Source: JAAZNO01 sp012798275
GTDB taxonomy: Bacteria > Chloroflexota > Anaerolineae > B4-G1 > SLSP01
Length of the DNA stretch: 38,071 nucleotides
Reading direction: 5' to 3'
Assembly (NCBI GenBank): GCA_035347995.1
Contig: DAOPQD010000024.1
Coordinates: 1-38,071 of the forward strand
Numbering within the stretch: the stretch's first letter is position 1; the number at the start of each line of letters is the position of its first letter. The position numbers and the translations under genes were made by a program. Below are positions 25,053-33,097 of this stretch, in pieces. Under the pieces are notes generated by a model. That model was given only the letters and a program-made list of their open reading frames with translations. It did not search any database and was not told the DNA's origin.

Positions 25053-27125
25053 TCACCCTCTGCCATACAAGATGGCATCCAATTGGGCGGGTTCCACCGG
25101 TGCATAATGGTGGAACTCCATGGTAAACGTGCCCCGACCCTGCGTGGCACTGCGCAAGTCGGTAGCATACCCAAACATCTTTGCCAGCGGGACAAAAGCC
25201 CGTACGGCTTGAGTCCCGCCGGGACGCGGCTCCAGCGCTTGAATGCGCGCGCCGCGAGCGTTGAGATCTCCCAACACGTCCCCGATAAACAGCTCCGGGG
25301 CCACCACTTCCAGATCCATCATCGGCTCCAGGAGGGTCGGCTGCGCCTGCTCTACCGCCTCACGGAAGGCCTGCGCCCCCGCCGCCCTGAAGGCCATGTC
25401 TGTAGACAACTCGGGGTCCACTGCGGCATCCAGCAAGGTGACTTCCAACCCCACCAGGGGATAACCGGCCAGAAAACCGCTGCTCAATGATTCCAGCACC
25501 CCGTTACGGACCGCCGCCATGAACACTTCGGGCAAACGTTGCGGAGGCACGACACTCGCAAAGTGTGTTCCCTCATCGGGGTGTGCGGCCGGCCGCACCT
25601 CCAGTTTGACCCGTGCAAACTGCGGTTTGCCACCCAACATCCGCTCAAAGGTCAGATCGGCCACACCGGTCTGCGTCACCGTCTCCTTGTAGGCCACACG
25701 GGGTCGTCCTACATTGGCAGCCACGTGAAATTCACGCAGCAGGCGGTCTACCAGAATCTCCAAATGCAGTTCACCCATCCCAGAGATGATGATCTGCCCC
25801 GTCGCCTCATTCATCCGCACCCGGAAAGTAGGGTCTTCCTCCGCAAGCCGCTCCAGCGCTTCGATCAGACGATCCTGATCCGCCACCGTTTTAGGCTCCA
25901 CGGCCACATCAATCACCGGCTCCGGGAAGTGAATGGATTCCAGAATGATGGGCGCATTGACGGCGCTCAACGTGTCTCCCGTGAAGCTTTGCTTCAACGC
26001 CACCGTCGCGCCAATGTCGCCAGCCTGGAACACCTCAACCTCTTCCCGGCGATCGGCGAACAACCGCAGCAACTTGGGGATGCGCTCCCGCACATTTTTG
26101 GTGGCGTTGAGCACGACCATCCCCCGCCGCAATTCGCCGGAGTAGACCCGGAAATAAGCCAACCGTCCCGCATAAGGATCGGTCGCGATTTTAAAGATCA
26201 ACGCTGCGAGCGGGGCCGCCGGATCAGCCGGCCGCTCTTGAATCCCCTTCTTGGTCTCGCCCCGCACCGGCGGCACATCCAACGGTGATGGCAGATAGGC
26301 CACAATCGCATCCAACAAAGGTTGAACGCCCTTGTTGCGCAACGCCGTCCCGCACAGAACCGGCTGTAAATGCCCGGCGATGGTCGCTTTCCGCAAGGCC
26401 GCGCGCAGTTCGTCCGCCGAGAGCTCCTCGCCCTCCAGGTAACGCTCCATGAGCGCGTCATCGGTCTCCACGATCCTCTCGATCATGGCCTCGCGGGCCG
26501 CGCTGGCCGCTTCCCGCACGTCGTCCGGCATGGGAATGGGCCTGAAGTTCGCCCCCAGCTCATCCGTCCAGGCGATGGCCTGCCACTCGAGCAAGTCCAC
26601 CACCCCCACGAAGCTGGCCTCCGCGCCGATGGGCCATTGGATCGGCACCGGCCGGGCATCGAGCCGTTCGCGGATGGTCTGCACCGCATGTTCGAAGTTG
26701 GCCCCCAGCCGATCCATCTTGTTAATCATCACGATAAGAGGCACATTGAAAGCCCGCGCCTGACGCCACACCGTCTCAGATTGGGGCTCCACGCCTGCCG
26801 TGCCGTCAAAAATGACGACGCCGCCATCCAGCACCCGCAGGCTCCGCTGCACCTCAGCCGTGAAGTCAATGTGACCGGGCGTGTCTACGATGTTGATCTG
26901 GAAACCATTCCAGAAACACGTGACCGCCGCCGAGGTGATGGTAATGCCCCGCTCACGTTCCTGGAGCATCCAGTCCGTGACCGTTGTGCCCTCATCCACA
27001 TTGCCCATGCGATGTGTCCGACCGGTGTAATAAAGGATGCGTTCGGTCGTCGTGGTCTTGCCCGCATCAATGTGAGCAATGATGCCGATATTGCGTATTT
27101 TTTCGAGTAAAGGTACGTTTTCCAT
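25053..27125 (-). CDS. fusA: Elongation factor G
   Basis: The translocase GTPase of protein synthesis. The 690-residue protein has the five domains of EF-G: P-loop AHIDAGKT (17-24), normal switch I ERERGITIT (56-64), DTPGH (81-85), NKMD (135-138), and the later EEDPTFRVRMNEATGQIIIS and GMGELHLEILVDRLLREF segments. Domain IV and V contacts (SSGFLAGYPLVGLEV and GTQAVRAFVPLAKMFGYATD) are present. GGAG lies too close to the ATG for an ideal site, but no other start fits better. Its normal switch I contrasts with the altered one of the neighbouring EF-Tu. Confidence 0.97.
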   Translation of the reverse strand: MENVPLLEKIRNIGIIAHIDAGKTTTTERILYYTGRTHRMGNVDEGTTVTDWMLQERERGITITSAAVTCFWNGFQINIVDTPGHIDFTAEVQRSLRVLDGGVVIFDGTAGVEPQSETVWRQARAFNVPLIVMINKMDRLGANFEHAVQTIRERLDARPVPIQWPIGAEASFVGVVDLLEWQAIAWTDELGANFRPIPMPDDVREAASAAREAMIERIVETDDALMERYLEGEELSADELRAALRKATIAGHLQPVLCGTALRNKGVQPLLDAIVAYLPSPLDVPPVRGETKKGIQERPADPAAPLAALIFKIATDPYAGRLAYFRVYSGELRRGMVVLNATKNVRERIPKLLRLFADRREEVEVFQAGDIGATVALKQSFTGDTLSAVNAPIILESIHFPEPVIDVAVEPKTVADQDRLIEALERLAEEDPTFRVRMNEATGQIIISGMGELHLEILVDRLLREFHVAANVGRPRVAYKETVTQTGVADLTFERMLGGKPQFARVKLEVRPAAHPDEGTHFASVVPPQRLPEVFMAAVRNGVLESLSSGFLAGYPLVGLEVTLLDAAVDPELSTDMAFRAAGAQAFREAVEQAQPTLLEPMMDLEVVAPELFIGDVLGDLNARGARIQALEPRPGGTQAVRAFVPLAKMFGYATDLRSATQGRGTFTMEFHHYAPVEPAQLDAILYGRG

Positions 27126-27213
27126 GCTCCAGCAGTCTCTCAGTCCGCTAGTCTGGCAGGCAGCGCTTCTTGCTGATGCAGCCCCCGCGACTACGCGACT
27201 AAGAACTGCCCGC

Positions 27214-27684
27214 CTACCAGCGCAAGTGCGCGAAGGCGCGGTTCGCCTCGGCCATCTTCAGCGTTTCCTCGCGGCGCTTCACGGCGGCGCCGGTATTCTG
27301 CGCCGCATCCAGCAGCTCCGCCGCCAGCTTCTCCGCCATCCCGCGACCGTTGCGCTTCTGTGCCGCTGCCAGGATCCAGCGGATCGCCAGGGACACCTGC
27401 CGATATTGCGGCACTTCCACCGGCACCTGATAAGTCGAGCCCCCCACGCGCCGCGGCTTCACCTCGATGGGAGGGGCCACGTTGCGCATCGCCGATTCAA
27501 AGACCTCAAGCGCCGGACGCTTGGCGCGCGCCTCGATCGTGTCCATCGCCTCGTACATCATACGCTGCGCCACGCTCTTCTTGCCCACCCGCATCATGCG
27601 GTTGATGAATTTCTGAACCAGCACACTGTTATATCGAATGTCAGGCGGAACTTCACGCCTTACTGCACGAGACCTTCTCGACAT
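27214..27684 (-). CDS. rpsG: 30S ribosomal protein S7
   Basis: A 156-residue primary binder of the 16S rRNA 3' domain, at the E site. It has YNSVLVQKFINRMMRVGKKS, NVAPPIEVKPRRVGGSTYQV and a C-terminal REETLKMAEANRAFAHLRW. GGAG precedes the ATG. In E. coli S7 represses the str operon by binding between rpsL and rpsG; here that gap is only 10 bases, so this mechanism would need another site. Confidence 0.97.
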   Translation of the reverse strand: MSRRSRAVRREVPPDIRYNSVLVQKFINRMMRVGKKSVAQRMMYEAMDTIEARAKRPALEVFESAMRNVAPPIEVKPRRVGGSTYQVPVEVPQYRQVSLAIRWILAAAQKRNGRGMAEKLAAELLDAAQNTGAAVKRREETLKMAEANRAFAHLRW

Positions 27685-27694
27685 GGCTCACTCC

Positions 27695-28138
27695 CTACTT
27701 CTTCTTGGTCGCGGCAGCCGCCGCGGCAGCCTTCGCCCCGTACTTGGAACGTTGCTGGTGTCGGTCTTTCACGCCACTGGAGTCCAGAGTCCCCCGCACG
27801 ATGTGATACCGGACACCGGGCAGATCCTTCACACGTCCCCCGCGGACCAACACCACGGAGTGCTCTTGCAGGTTGTGGCCCTCGCCGGGAATATAAGCCG
27901 TGACTTCGATACGGTTGGACAGCCGCACACGAGCAATCTTCCGCAACGCCGAATTGGGCTTCTTAGGGGTCGTGGTACGCACCACCGTGCAGACGCCCCG
28001 CTTCTGCGGATTGCCTTTCTCGGCCCGCGAGCGCCGATTGCCCCGCTTGGTATTCAGATTGTACTGCAGTGCCGGGGACTTCGACAGATGTCCCTTGGGC
28101 TTCCGCCCTTTCCGCACTAACTGATTAATTGTAGGCAC
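27695..28138 (-). CDS. rpsL: 30S ribosomal protein S12
   Basis: A 147-residue decoding-centre protein. It starts PTINQLVRKGRKPKGHLSKS; the conserved TTTPKKPNSALRK (equivalent of Lys43 in E. coli) and RVKDLPGVRYHIVRGTLD (Lys88 region) look streptomycin-sensitive. An insertion of about 13 residues before PQKRGVC is like that of Firmicutes. An Ala/Lys tail ends the protein. The start codon is GTG with GGAGG five bases upstream. It is the first gene of the long cluster. Confidence 0.97.
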   Translation of the reverse strand: MPTINQLVRKGRKPKGHLSKSPALQYNLNTKRGNRRSRAEKGNPQKRGVCTVVRTTTPKKPNSALRKIARVRLSNRIEVTAYIPGEGHNLQEHSVVLVRGGRVKDLPGVRYHIVRGTLDSSGVKDRHQQRSKYGAKAAAAAAATKKK

Positions 28139-28160
28139 CTTTTCCTCCTGAAAATTCCAC

Positions 28161-28200
28161 TGAAGAAGGCCATCCTACCGCTCATGATGGCCTCTCTTCA
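28161..28200 (-). promoter_or_regulatory. Long hairpin in the rpsL leader
   Basis: Positions 28161-28174 pair with 28186-28200 through 14 base pairs with one bulged base and an 11-nt loop. It lies between the str promoter and the rpsL ribosome-binding site, 22 bases upstream of the start. No T-run follows, so it is not an intrinsic terminator. It could bind a ribosomal protein (S7 or S12) or stabilise the RNA. Confidence 0.55.
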
Positions 28201-28261
28201 ATTTCGTCCTTCCCACTTTCGTGAAGTGCAGGGTATCTGGCTGTCACCTCATCGGACGCTC

Positions 28262-28289
28262 ATGATACCACAAAGCGATAAAAGGTCAA
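28262..28289 (-). promoter_or_regulatory. Sigma70-like promoter of the str cluster (rpsL onward)
   Basis: On the - strand TTGACC is followed after 16 bases by TATCAT, about 124 bases upstream of the rpsL start. The -35 box lies inside the T-rich tail of the rpoB terminator-like hairpin, so the rpoB 3' end and the str promoter overlap. Confidence 0.7.
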
Positions 28290-28305
28290 ACCCTGCTCCG
28301 CAGGG
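28281..28305 (-). terminator. Terminator-like hairpin at the rpoB stop
   Basis: Immediately after the rpoB TAG a 6-bp stem CCCTGC/GCAGGG with a GGA loop is followed by TTTGACCTTTT. The T-tract is interrupted, so termination may be partial and allow read-through into rpsL. Confidence 0.55.
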
Positions 28306-31300
28306 CTAAAATTTCTCCGGGGCCAGGCCCAGCAGGCCCATGCCGAGCTTGGGCAATTGCGCCCGCCGCTCATCGCGGCCAAAATGCAGCACTTCGCCGG
28401 AATCGGTCACGGCTTCCACCGCCAGCGCCAGGCTCTGCAACTCTTTCACCAGCACCTTGAACGAAGCCGGAATCCCCGGCTCCTCGATCGGCAAGCCCTT
28501 GACGATGGATTCATAGGCCTTGACGCGGCCCTGAACATCGTCGGATTTGATGGTGAGCATCTCCTGCAAGATGTAAGCAGCGCCGTAAGCCTCCAGCGCC
28601 CACACCTCCATCTCGCCGAAGCGCTGACCGCCGAATTGCGCCTTGCCGCCCAAGGGCTGCTGCGTCACCAGCGAGTACGGCCCGGTCGAACGGGTGTGGA
28701 CTTTGTCCTCCACCAGATGGGCCAGTTTGAACATGTAGATGATACCCACGGTGATGGGTTGATCGTAGGGCTTTCCGGTCTTGCCATCGTACAACACCAT
28801 TTTGCCCAACGTCGGCAAAGGCTCGTTGGTCTCCTGGCTGTAGGCCGTGGCTTTGAGCAGCAGCGCTTCATCCTCAAGACCAGAGACATCCTGGCCGTGC
28901 GCTTCCATCCACAACCGCGCACAGACCGCCTGAACCCGCAGGTCCGCCTCACGGCGCGCTTCCATCGAGCGGGGGTCATCTTCAAAGACCAGCAAAGCCT
29001 CAGGGCGATACCCCAGCTCGCGCAGCCATTCTTGCAATACCGAACGCCGGGCGTAGATGGTATCATCCCGCAGGCGATCCACCTCATAGCCGAACTGGGA
29101 AAGCCAGGCTGCTACGTAGATCAGGCGCGCTTCATCGTCGTCGCGCAGCTGTTCGAGATCGTAATTCTGCGCTTTGAGCCACGCCCACGCGCGCTCCAAG
29201 GCCTCAGCCCAGGCCTGATCAATCAACCAGGCGCGAGCGAGTTCGGCAGCGATTTCCACCTCATCGGCGCCATCGAAAACAGGCGAGACGGTGCGGAATC
29301 CCAGGCGCTCGGAGGCCCATCCCAGGTGCGTCTCCAGAATCTGGCCGATGTTCATGCGCCCCGGCACCCCCAGGGGATTGAGAATGATGTCAATCGGCGT
29401 GCCGTCCGTCAGGAAGGGCATGTCCTCCACCGGCACGACTTTGGAGATCACACCCTTGTTGCCATGGCGCCCGGCCATCTTGTCGCCCGCCATGATCTTG
29501 CGCCGCTGGGCGACGCTGACGCGCACCACACGCTCCACACCCGCCGGCAAGTCGCGGTACTCGTCGCGGTCGAAGACTTTGATGTCCACCACCTTGCCGC
29601 TGGCCCCGTGAGGCATGCGCAGACTGGTGTCCTTCACATCGCGCAATTTCTCGCCGAAAATGGCGCGCAGCAGCTTCTCCTCCGGCGTGAGCTCTTTCTC
29701 GCCCTTGGGAGTGATCTTGCCCACCAGAATGTCCAGCGGGCCCACCTCCGCTCCCACGCGGATGATGCCCTCCTCATCCAGGTCGCGGAGCGCATCATCG
29801 GAGACATTGGGGATTTCCCGCGTGACCTCTTCGGGGCCCAGCTTGGTGTCGCGGGCCGTGAGCTCGTGCTTTTCAATGTGCACGGAGGAAAATTTGTCCT
29901 CCTCCACCAGCCGCTCGCTGAGCAGAATGGCGTCCTCGTAATTGCCGCCCTCCCAGGACATGAACGCCACCAGGACGTTCTGCCCCAACGCCAGGCTGCC
30001 GCTTTCCGTGGAGGAGCTGTCCGCCAGCACATCACCGCGCCCTACGCGCTGCCCCTTGCGGACCACTGGCCGCTGATCAATGCAGGTGCTCTGATTCGAG
30101 CGGCTGTACTTGCGCAGGGTATACGTCTCCAGCGTGCCGTCGTCCTGCAAAACCACCACGCGATCGCCGGAGACACTGCGGACCACGCCCTCGCCCTTCG
30201 ACACCATCACCAGGCCAGAGTTGGCCGCGGCGGGACCTTCCATGCCGGTGCCGACATAGGGCGCTTCCGGCAACAACAGGGGCACGGCCTGCCGCTGCAT
30301 ATTGGAACCCATGAGCGCACGGTTGGCGTCGTCGTGCTCCAGGAAGGGAATCAGCGCCGCCGAAATGCCCACGACCTGAATCGGCGCCACGTCAATGTAG
30401 TCTACGCGATCCGGCGTCGTGAAAATGAACTGCTCCCCCTTGCGGGCGGCGATGCGCTTGAGCACAAAATGGCCGTCCGCATCCAACAACGCACTCGCCT
30501 GCGCGATGGTGTACGGCTCCTCACGGTCGGCGGACAGATAAAGGACTTCCGGCGTGACACGGGGGACGATTTTGATGGGCTCGCTCAGATTCAGCGCTGC
30601 GAGACGCCGGGCCAGCTCCGCGTCCACCTTCGTCTCTGCCGTAGCGATGACTTCGCCCGTATCCGGGTCAGTCACGTCCTCGCGCAGGGTCTCGCCGAGC
30701 AATTCCTCCTCGGTGCCCTGTACTACCCGCAAAACTTTGCGGTACGGCGTCTCAATGAAACCCAGATCATTCACCCGTGCGTAGGTCCCCAGACGCCCGA
30801 TGAGACCGATATTCGGGCCTTCGGGGGTCTCAATGGGGCAGATGCGCCCGTAGTGGCTATGATGGACGTCGCGGACGTCAAAGCCGGCGCGCTCACGGCG
30901 CAGGCCGCCCGGACCCAGGGCCGAGAGCGTGCGCTTGTGCGTGAGGCTCGATAGCGGATTGGTCTGCTCCATGAACTGCGAGAGCTGGCTGGAGCCGAAG
31001 AATTCCCGAATGGCCGCCACCACCGGGCGGATATTGATCAGGCTGACCGGCGTAGGCGACTCCTCGCGGAGGCTCATGCGCTCCTTGACGACCCGTTCCA
31101 TGCGGACGAGGCCCACGCGGATCTTGGACTGCACAAGTTCCCCCACCGTCTTCACCCGGCGATTGCCCAGGTGATCCATGTCATCGGGGCCGGCGACACC
31201 GTTGTTGATGAGAATCATGCGTCGCGTGAGCGCCACCAGGTCATCTTTGGTGATCGTGCGGATGGTCATGGGGATGTTGAGGCCCATGCGTTGATTGAGC

Positions 31301-32208
31301 TTGTAGCGTCCCACGCGCTGCAAATTGTAGCGCTGCGGGTCGAACATCTGCGAGACGAGATATTCCTGAGCGTTGTCTAACGTCGGCGGATCGCCGGGAC
31401 GCATCCGACGGTAGAACTCGATGAGCGCTTCTTGCGCCACCGTCCGCCCCGCCTTGGATTCCCAATTCGGTTCCTGCCGCATCGTGGTCGCGATCCAGGG
31501 ATGATCCGGGTCGTTATCGGCCTCAGTGAAGAGTTGGAAGAGCTCCTCATTCGTGCCCTGCACGAGGCTGGCGCTGTGCAGTTCGTCATCCACCGCTGCC
31601 AGGGCCCGAAGGAAAATGGTGATAGGCACCGTGCGCTTGCGGTTGAAGCGCAGAGTCAAATAGCCGGACTTGCGCGTTTCGAACTCCATCCAGGCGCCGC
31701 GATCGGGGATCAGCTTGGCCGTGGCCAGGCGCCGACCGCCATCCTCTTCCACGCCGAAATACACGCCCGGGGAGCGAATCAATTGGCTGACCACGACGCG
31801 CTCCGTGCCGTTGATGATAAAGGTCGCATTCTCCGTCATCTCCGGCAAATCGCCCAGGAAGATTTCCTGCTCGACGATCTCGCCCGTCTCGCGGATCAGC
31901 AAGGCCACGTCCACATAGAGGGGGATAGCGTAGGTGAGGTCCCGATCCAGGCATTCTTGCTGGGTATACTTGGGCTCGCCAAAACGATATTTGAGATCGA
32001 AACCTGCCTCCTGAGCCCTGGAACCAGGGAGATACAGGCTCAACAGGCCATTGTAGCTCTCGATGGGCGAGATCTCGTCGAACAGTAACCAAAGACCCTC
32101 CCCCTTGAGCCACTCGTAAGACTCCAACTGCACCTCGACCAGGCCAGGCAGGGGCAAGGCGCTGGGAATGCGCGCATAGGATTTCACACCCAGATCGGCT
32201 ACTAACAT
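28306..32208 (-). CDS. rpoB: RNA polymerase beta subunit with a repeat-containing insertion
   Basis: Catalytic subunit of RNA polymerase, 1300 residues. All core regions are present, including GDLPEMTENATFIINGTERV, the rifampicin region around 408-435 (FMEQTNPLSSLTHKRT), PIETPEGPNIGLIGRLGTYA, GDKMAGRHGNKGVISK and the C-terminal GGKAQFGGQRFGEMEVWALE. Compared with E. coli, D516 is E414 and R529 is T427. An insertion of about 140 residues (about 986-1125) interrupts the short loop after SPVFDGA; it holds several units starting AWL or EWL, with LRDD inside two of them. Unlike most bacteria, rpoC does not follow, and rplL does not precede. It has its own promoter and a terminator-like hairpin. 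Confidence 0.97.
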   Translation of the reverse strand: MLVADLGVKSYARIPSALPLPGLVEVQLESYEWLKGEGLWLLFDEISPIESYNGLLSLYLPGSRAQEAGFDLKYRFGEPKYTQQECLDRDLTYAIPLYVDVALLIRETGEIVEQEIFLGDLPEMTENATFIINGTERVVVSQLIRSPGVYFGVEEDGGRRLATAKLIPDRGAWMEFETRKSGYLTLRFNRKRTVPITIFLRALAAVDDELHSASLVQGTNEELFQLFTEADNDPDHPWIATTMRQEPNWESKAGRTVAQEALIEFYRRMRPGDPPTLDNAQEYLVSQMFDPQRYNLQRVGRYKLNQRMGLNIPMTIRTITKDDLVALTRRMILINNGVAGPDDMDHLGNRRVKTVGELVQSKIRVGLVRMERVVKERMSLREESPTPVSLINIRPVVAAIREFFGSSQLSQFMEQTNPLSSLTHKRTLSALGPGGLRRERAGFDVRDVHHSHYGRICPIETPEGPNIGLIGRLGTYARVNDLGFIETPYRKVLRVVQGTEEELLGETLREDVTDPDTGEVIATAETKVDAELARRLAALNLSEPIKIVPRVTPEVLYLSADREEPYTIAQASALLDADGHFVLKRIAARKGEQFIFTTPDRVDYIDVAPIQVVGISAALIPFLEHDDANRALMGSNMQRQAVPLLLPEAPYVGTGMEGPAAANSGLVMVSKGEGVVRSVSGDRVVVLQDDGTLETYTLRKYSRSNQSTCIDQRPVVRKGQRVGRGDVLADSSSTESGSLALGQNVLVAFMSWEGGNYEDAILLSERLVEEDKFSSVHIEKHELTARDTKLGPEEVTREIPNVSDDALRDLDEEGIIRVGAEVGPLDILVGKITPKGEKELTPEEKLLRAIFGEKLRDVKDTSLRMPHGASGKVVDIKVFDRDEYRDLPAGVERVVRVSVAQRRKIMAGDKMAGRHGNKGVISKVVPVEDMPFLTDGTPIDIILNPLGVPGRMNIGQILETHLGWASERLGFRTVSPVFDGADEVEIAAELARAWLIDQAWAEALERAWAWLKAQNYDLEQLRDDDEARLIYVAAWLSQFGYEVDRLRDDTIYARRSVLQEWLRELGYRPEALLVFEDDPRSMEARREADLRVQAVCARLWMEAHGQDVSGLEDEALLLKATAYSQETNEPLPTLGKMVLYDGKTGKPYDQPITVGIIYMFKLAHLVEDKVHTRSTGPYSLVTQQPLGGKAQFGGQRFGEMEVWALEAYGAAYILQEMLTIKSDDVQGRVKAYESIVKGLPIEEPGIPASFKVLVKELQSLALAVEAVTDSGEVLHFGRDERRAQLPKLGMGLLGLAPEKF

Positions 32209-32260
32209 GCTCTTTTCATCCCTCCCGGAGCGCTTTCGGAACAGTCCGTCCGCAGAGCAG

Positions 32261-32311
32261 GTGTTTTACAAACACGCAAAGTGAAGCGGAGAGGGAATCC
32301 ATCCCCGCTTC
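32261..32311 (-). promoter_or_regulatory. Two hairpins in the rpoB leader
   Basis: The roughly 140-base leader between the rpoB promoter and ATG has two perfect stems. The first in the RNA is 32305-32311 with 32283-32289 (7 bp, plus an inner GGA/TCC pair); the second is 32270-32275 with 32261-32266 (6 bp, 3-nt loop). Neither is followed by a T-run. They could affect RNA stability or pausing. The ribosome-binding GGAGGG is rather far (11 bases) from the ATG. Confidence 0.45.
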
Positions 32312-32355
32312 AATTCTCCGAAAATGCTGTTTTTCCATCGTGTAAGCAAACGAGC

Positions 32356-32382
32356 ATTATACCATACTTCCAGATCTGTCAA
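32356..32382 (-). promoter_or_regulatory. Strong promoter of rpoB
   Basis: On the - strand a perfect TTGACA is followed after 15 bases by a perfect TATAAT. The 15-base spacer is short, but the -10 is preceded by TGG (extended -10). It lies about 150 bases upstream of rpoB, in the gap after the acyltransferase gene. Confidence 0.8.
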
Positions 32383-32408
32383 ACAAACTTCGCGCTTTTT
32401 GTTCGTGC

Positions 32409-33062
32409 TCAAGCGCCAGCGCACCCTTCATCCGCATAGACGCCGCGATATTCCGGCGGCAGCAGCTCAGCGATGCGGCGCATGATGAAGGTGGTAGCCT
32501 CTTGCAATTCCGCCGAGCTCAACCGCCCCTCCTGGGGCAGGCGGAACGGCTGCCCGTAGACCACCCGAATCCGCATCCGGCGCAGATGTTTGAAGTCACG
32601 CACCATGTGCTGCGTGCCGGTGATCGCCACCGGGATGATGGTCGCTCCCGTGCGCGCGGCCAGAAACGCCACGCCAGATTTCGCCGGCTGCAAGGCGCCG
32701 GTACGCGAGCGCGTCCCTTCAGGCGCAATGCCCAAGGCCTCGCCTCGCCGCAACAGTTCAATCGCCTGGAGCAGGGCCTCGCGGTCAAAATCGGTGCGCC
32801 GCACCCAGATCACACCGGCCGCTTCCAAAATCCAACGGAATAGCGGGTAGGATTTGTATTTGGTGGCGGCAAAAGCGTAGATGTGACGGGTCGGGGTAAT
32901 GCCCAGCACGACGGTATCCAGGCGGCTGACGTGATTGATGGCGACGATCAACGGCCCTTCCTGCGGGATATTCTCCACGCCTGCTACTTCGATGCGGGCC
33001 AGCAGGTGAAACAGAAAGCTCACCACAGCGCGAATGGTGCGGTACTTTTTCGATTCAGGCAT
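32409..33062 (-). CDS. plsC: 1-acyl-sn-glycerol-3-phosphate acyltransferase (PlsC family)
   Basis: Probably transfers a fatty acyl group to lysophosphatidic acid in phospholipid synthesis, at the inner face of the membrane. The 217-residue protein has the catalytic NHVSRLD block (H44 and D49), VIWVRRTDFDRE and the substrate-binding PEGTRSRTG (114-122). One short hydrophobic N-terminal helix is present (about 10-24). Other lysophospholipid acyltransferase activities are possible in this family. GAGG precedes the ATG. It follows the LysM lipoprotein gene by 35 bases on the same strand; a small CTTCGTG/CACGAAG stem lies in that gap. Confidence 0.9.
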   Translation of the reverse strand: MPESKKYRTIRAVVSFLFHLLARIEVAGVENIPQEGPLIVAINHVSRLDTVVLGITPTRHIYAFAATKYKSYPLFRWILEAAGVIWVRRTDFDREALLQAIELLRRGEALGIAPEGTRSRTGALQPAKSGVAFLAARTGATIIPVAITGTQHMVRDFKHLRRMRIRVVYGQPFRLPQEGRLSSAELQEATTFIMRRIAELLPPEYRGVYADEGCAGA

Positions 33063-33097
33063 CTTTTATCCTCGTCTCTTCTTCGTGCCCACGAAGA

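Noticed and set aside
28357..30954. Long open frame (865 codons) on the + strand opposite rpoB
   Set aside because: It is the mirror of a strongly conserved gene in GC-rich DNA, has low-complexity His/Arg/Gln-rich composition and no recognisable domain or ribosome-binding site.
32383..32408. Terminator after plsC (GCGCTT with AAGCGC)
   Set aside because: The loop is long (about 13 bases) and the following T-tract is broken, so I do not call it.
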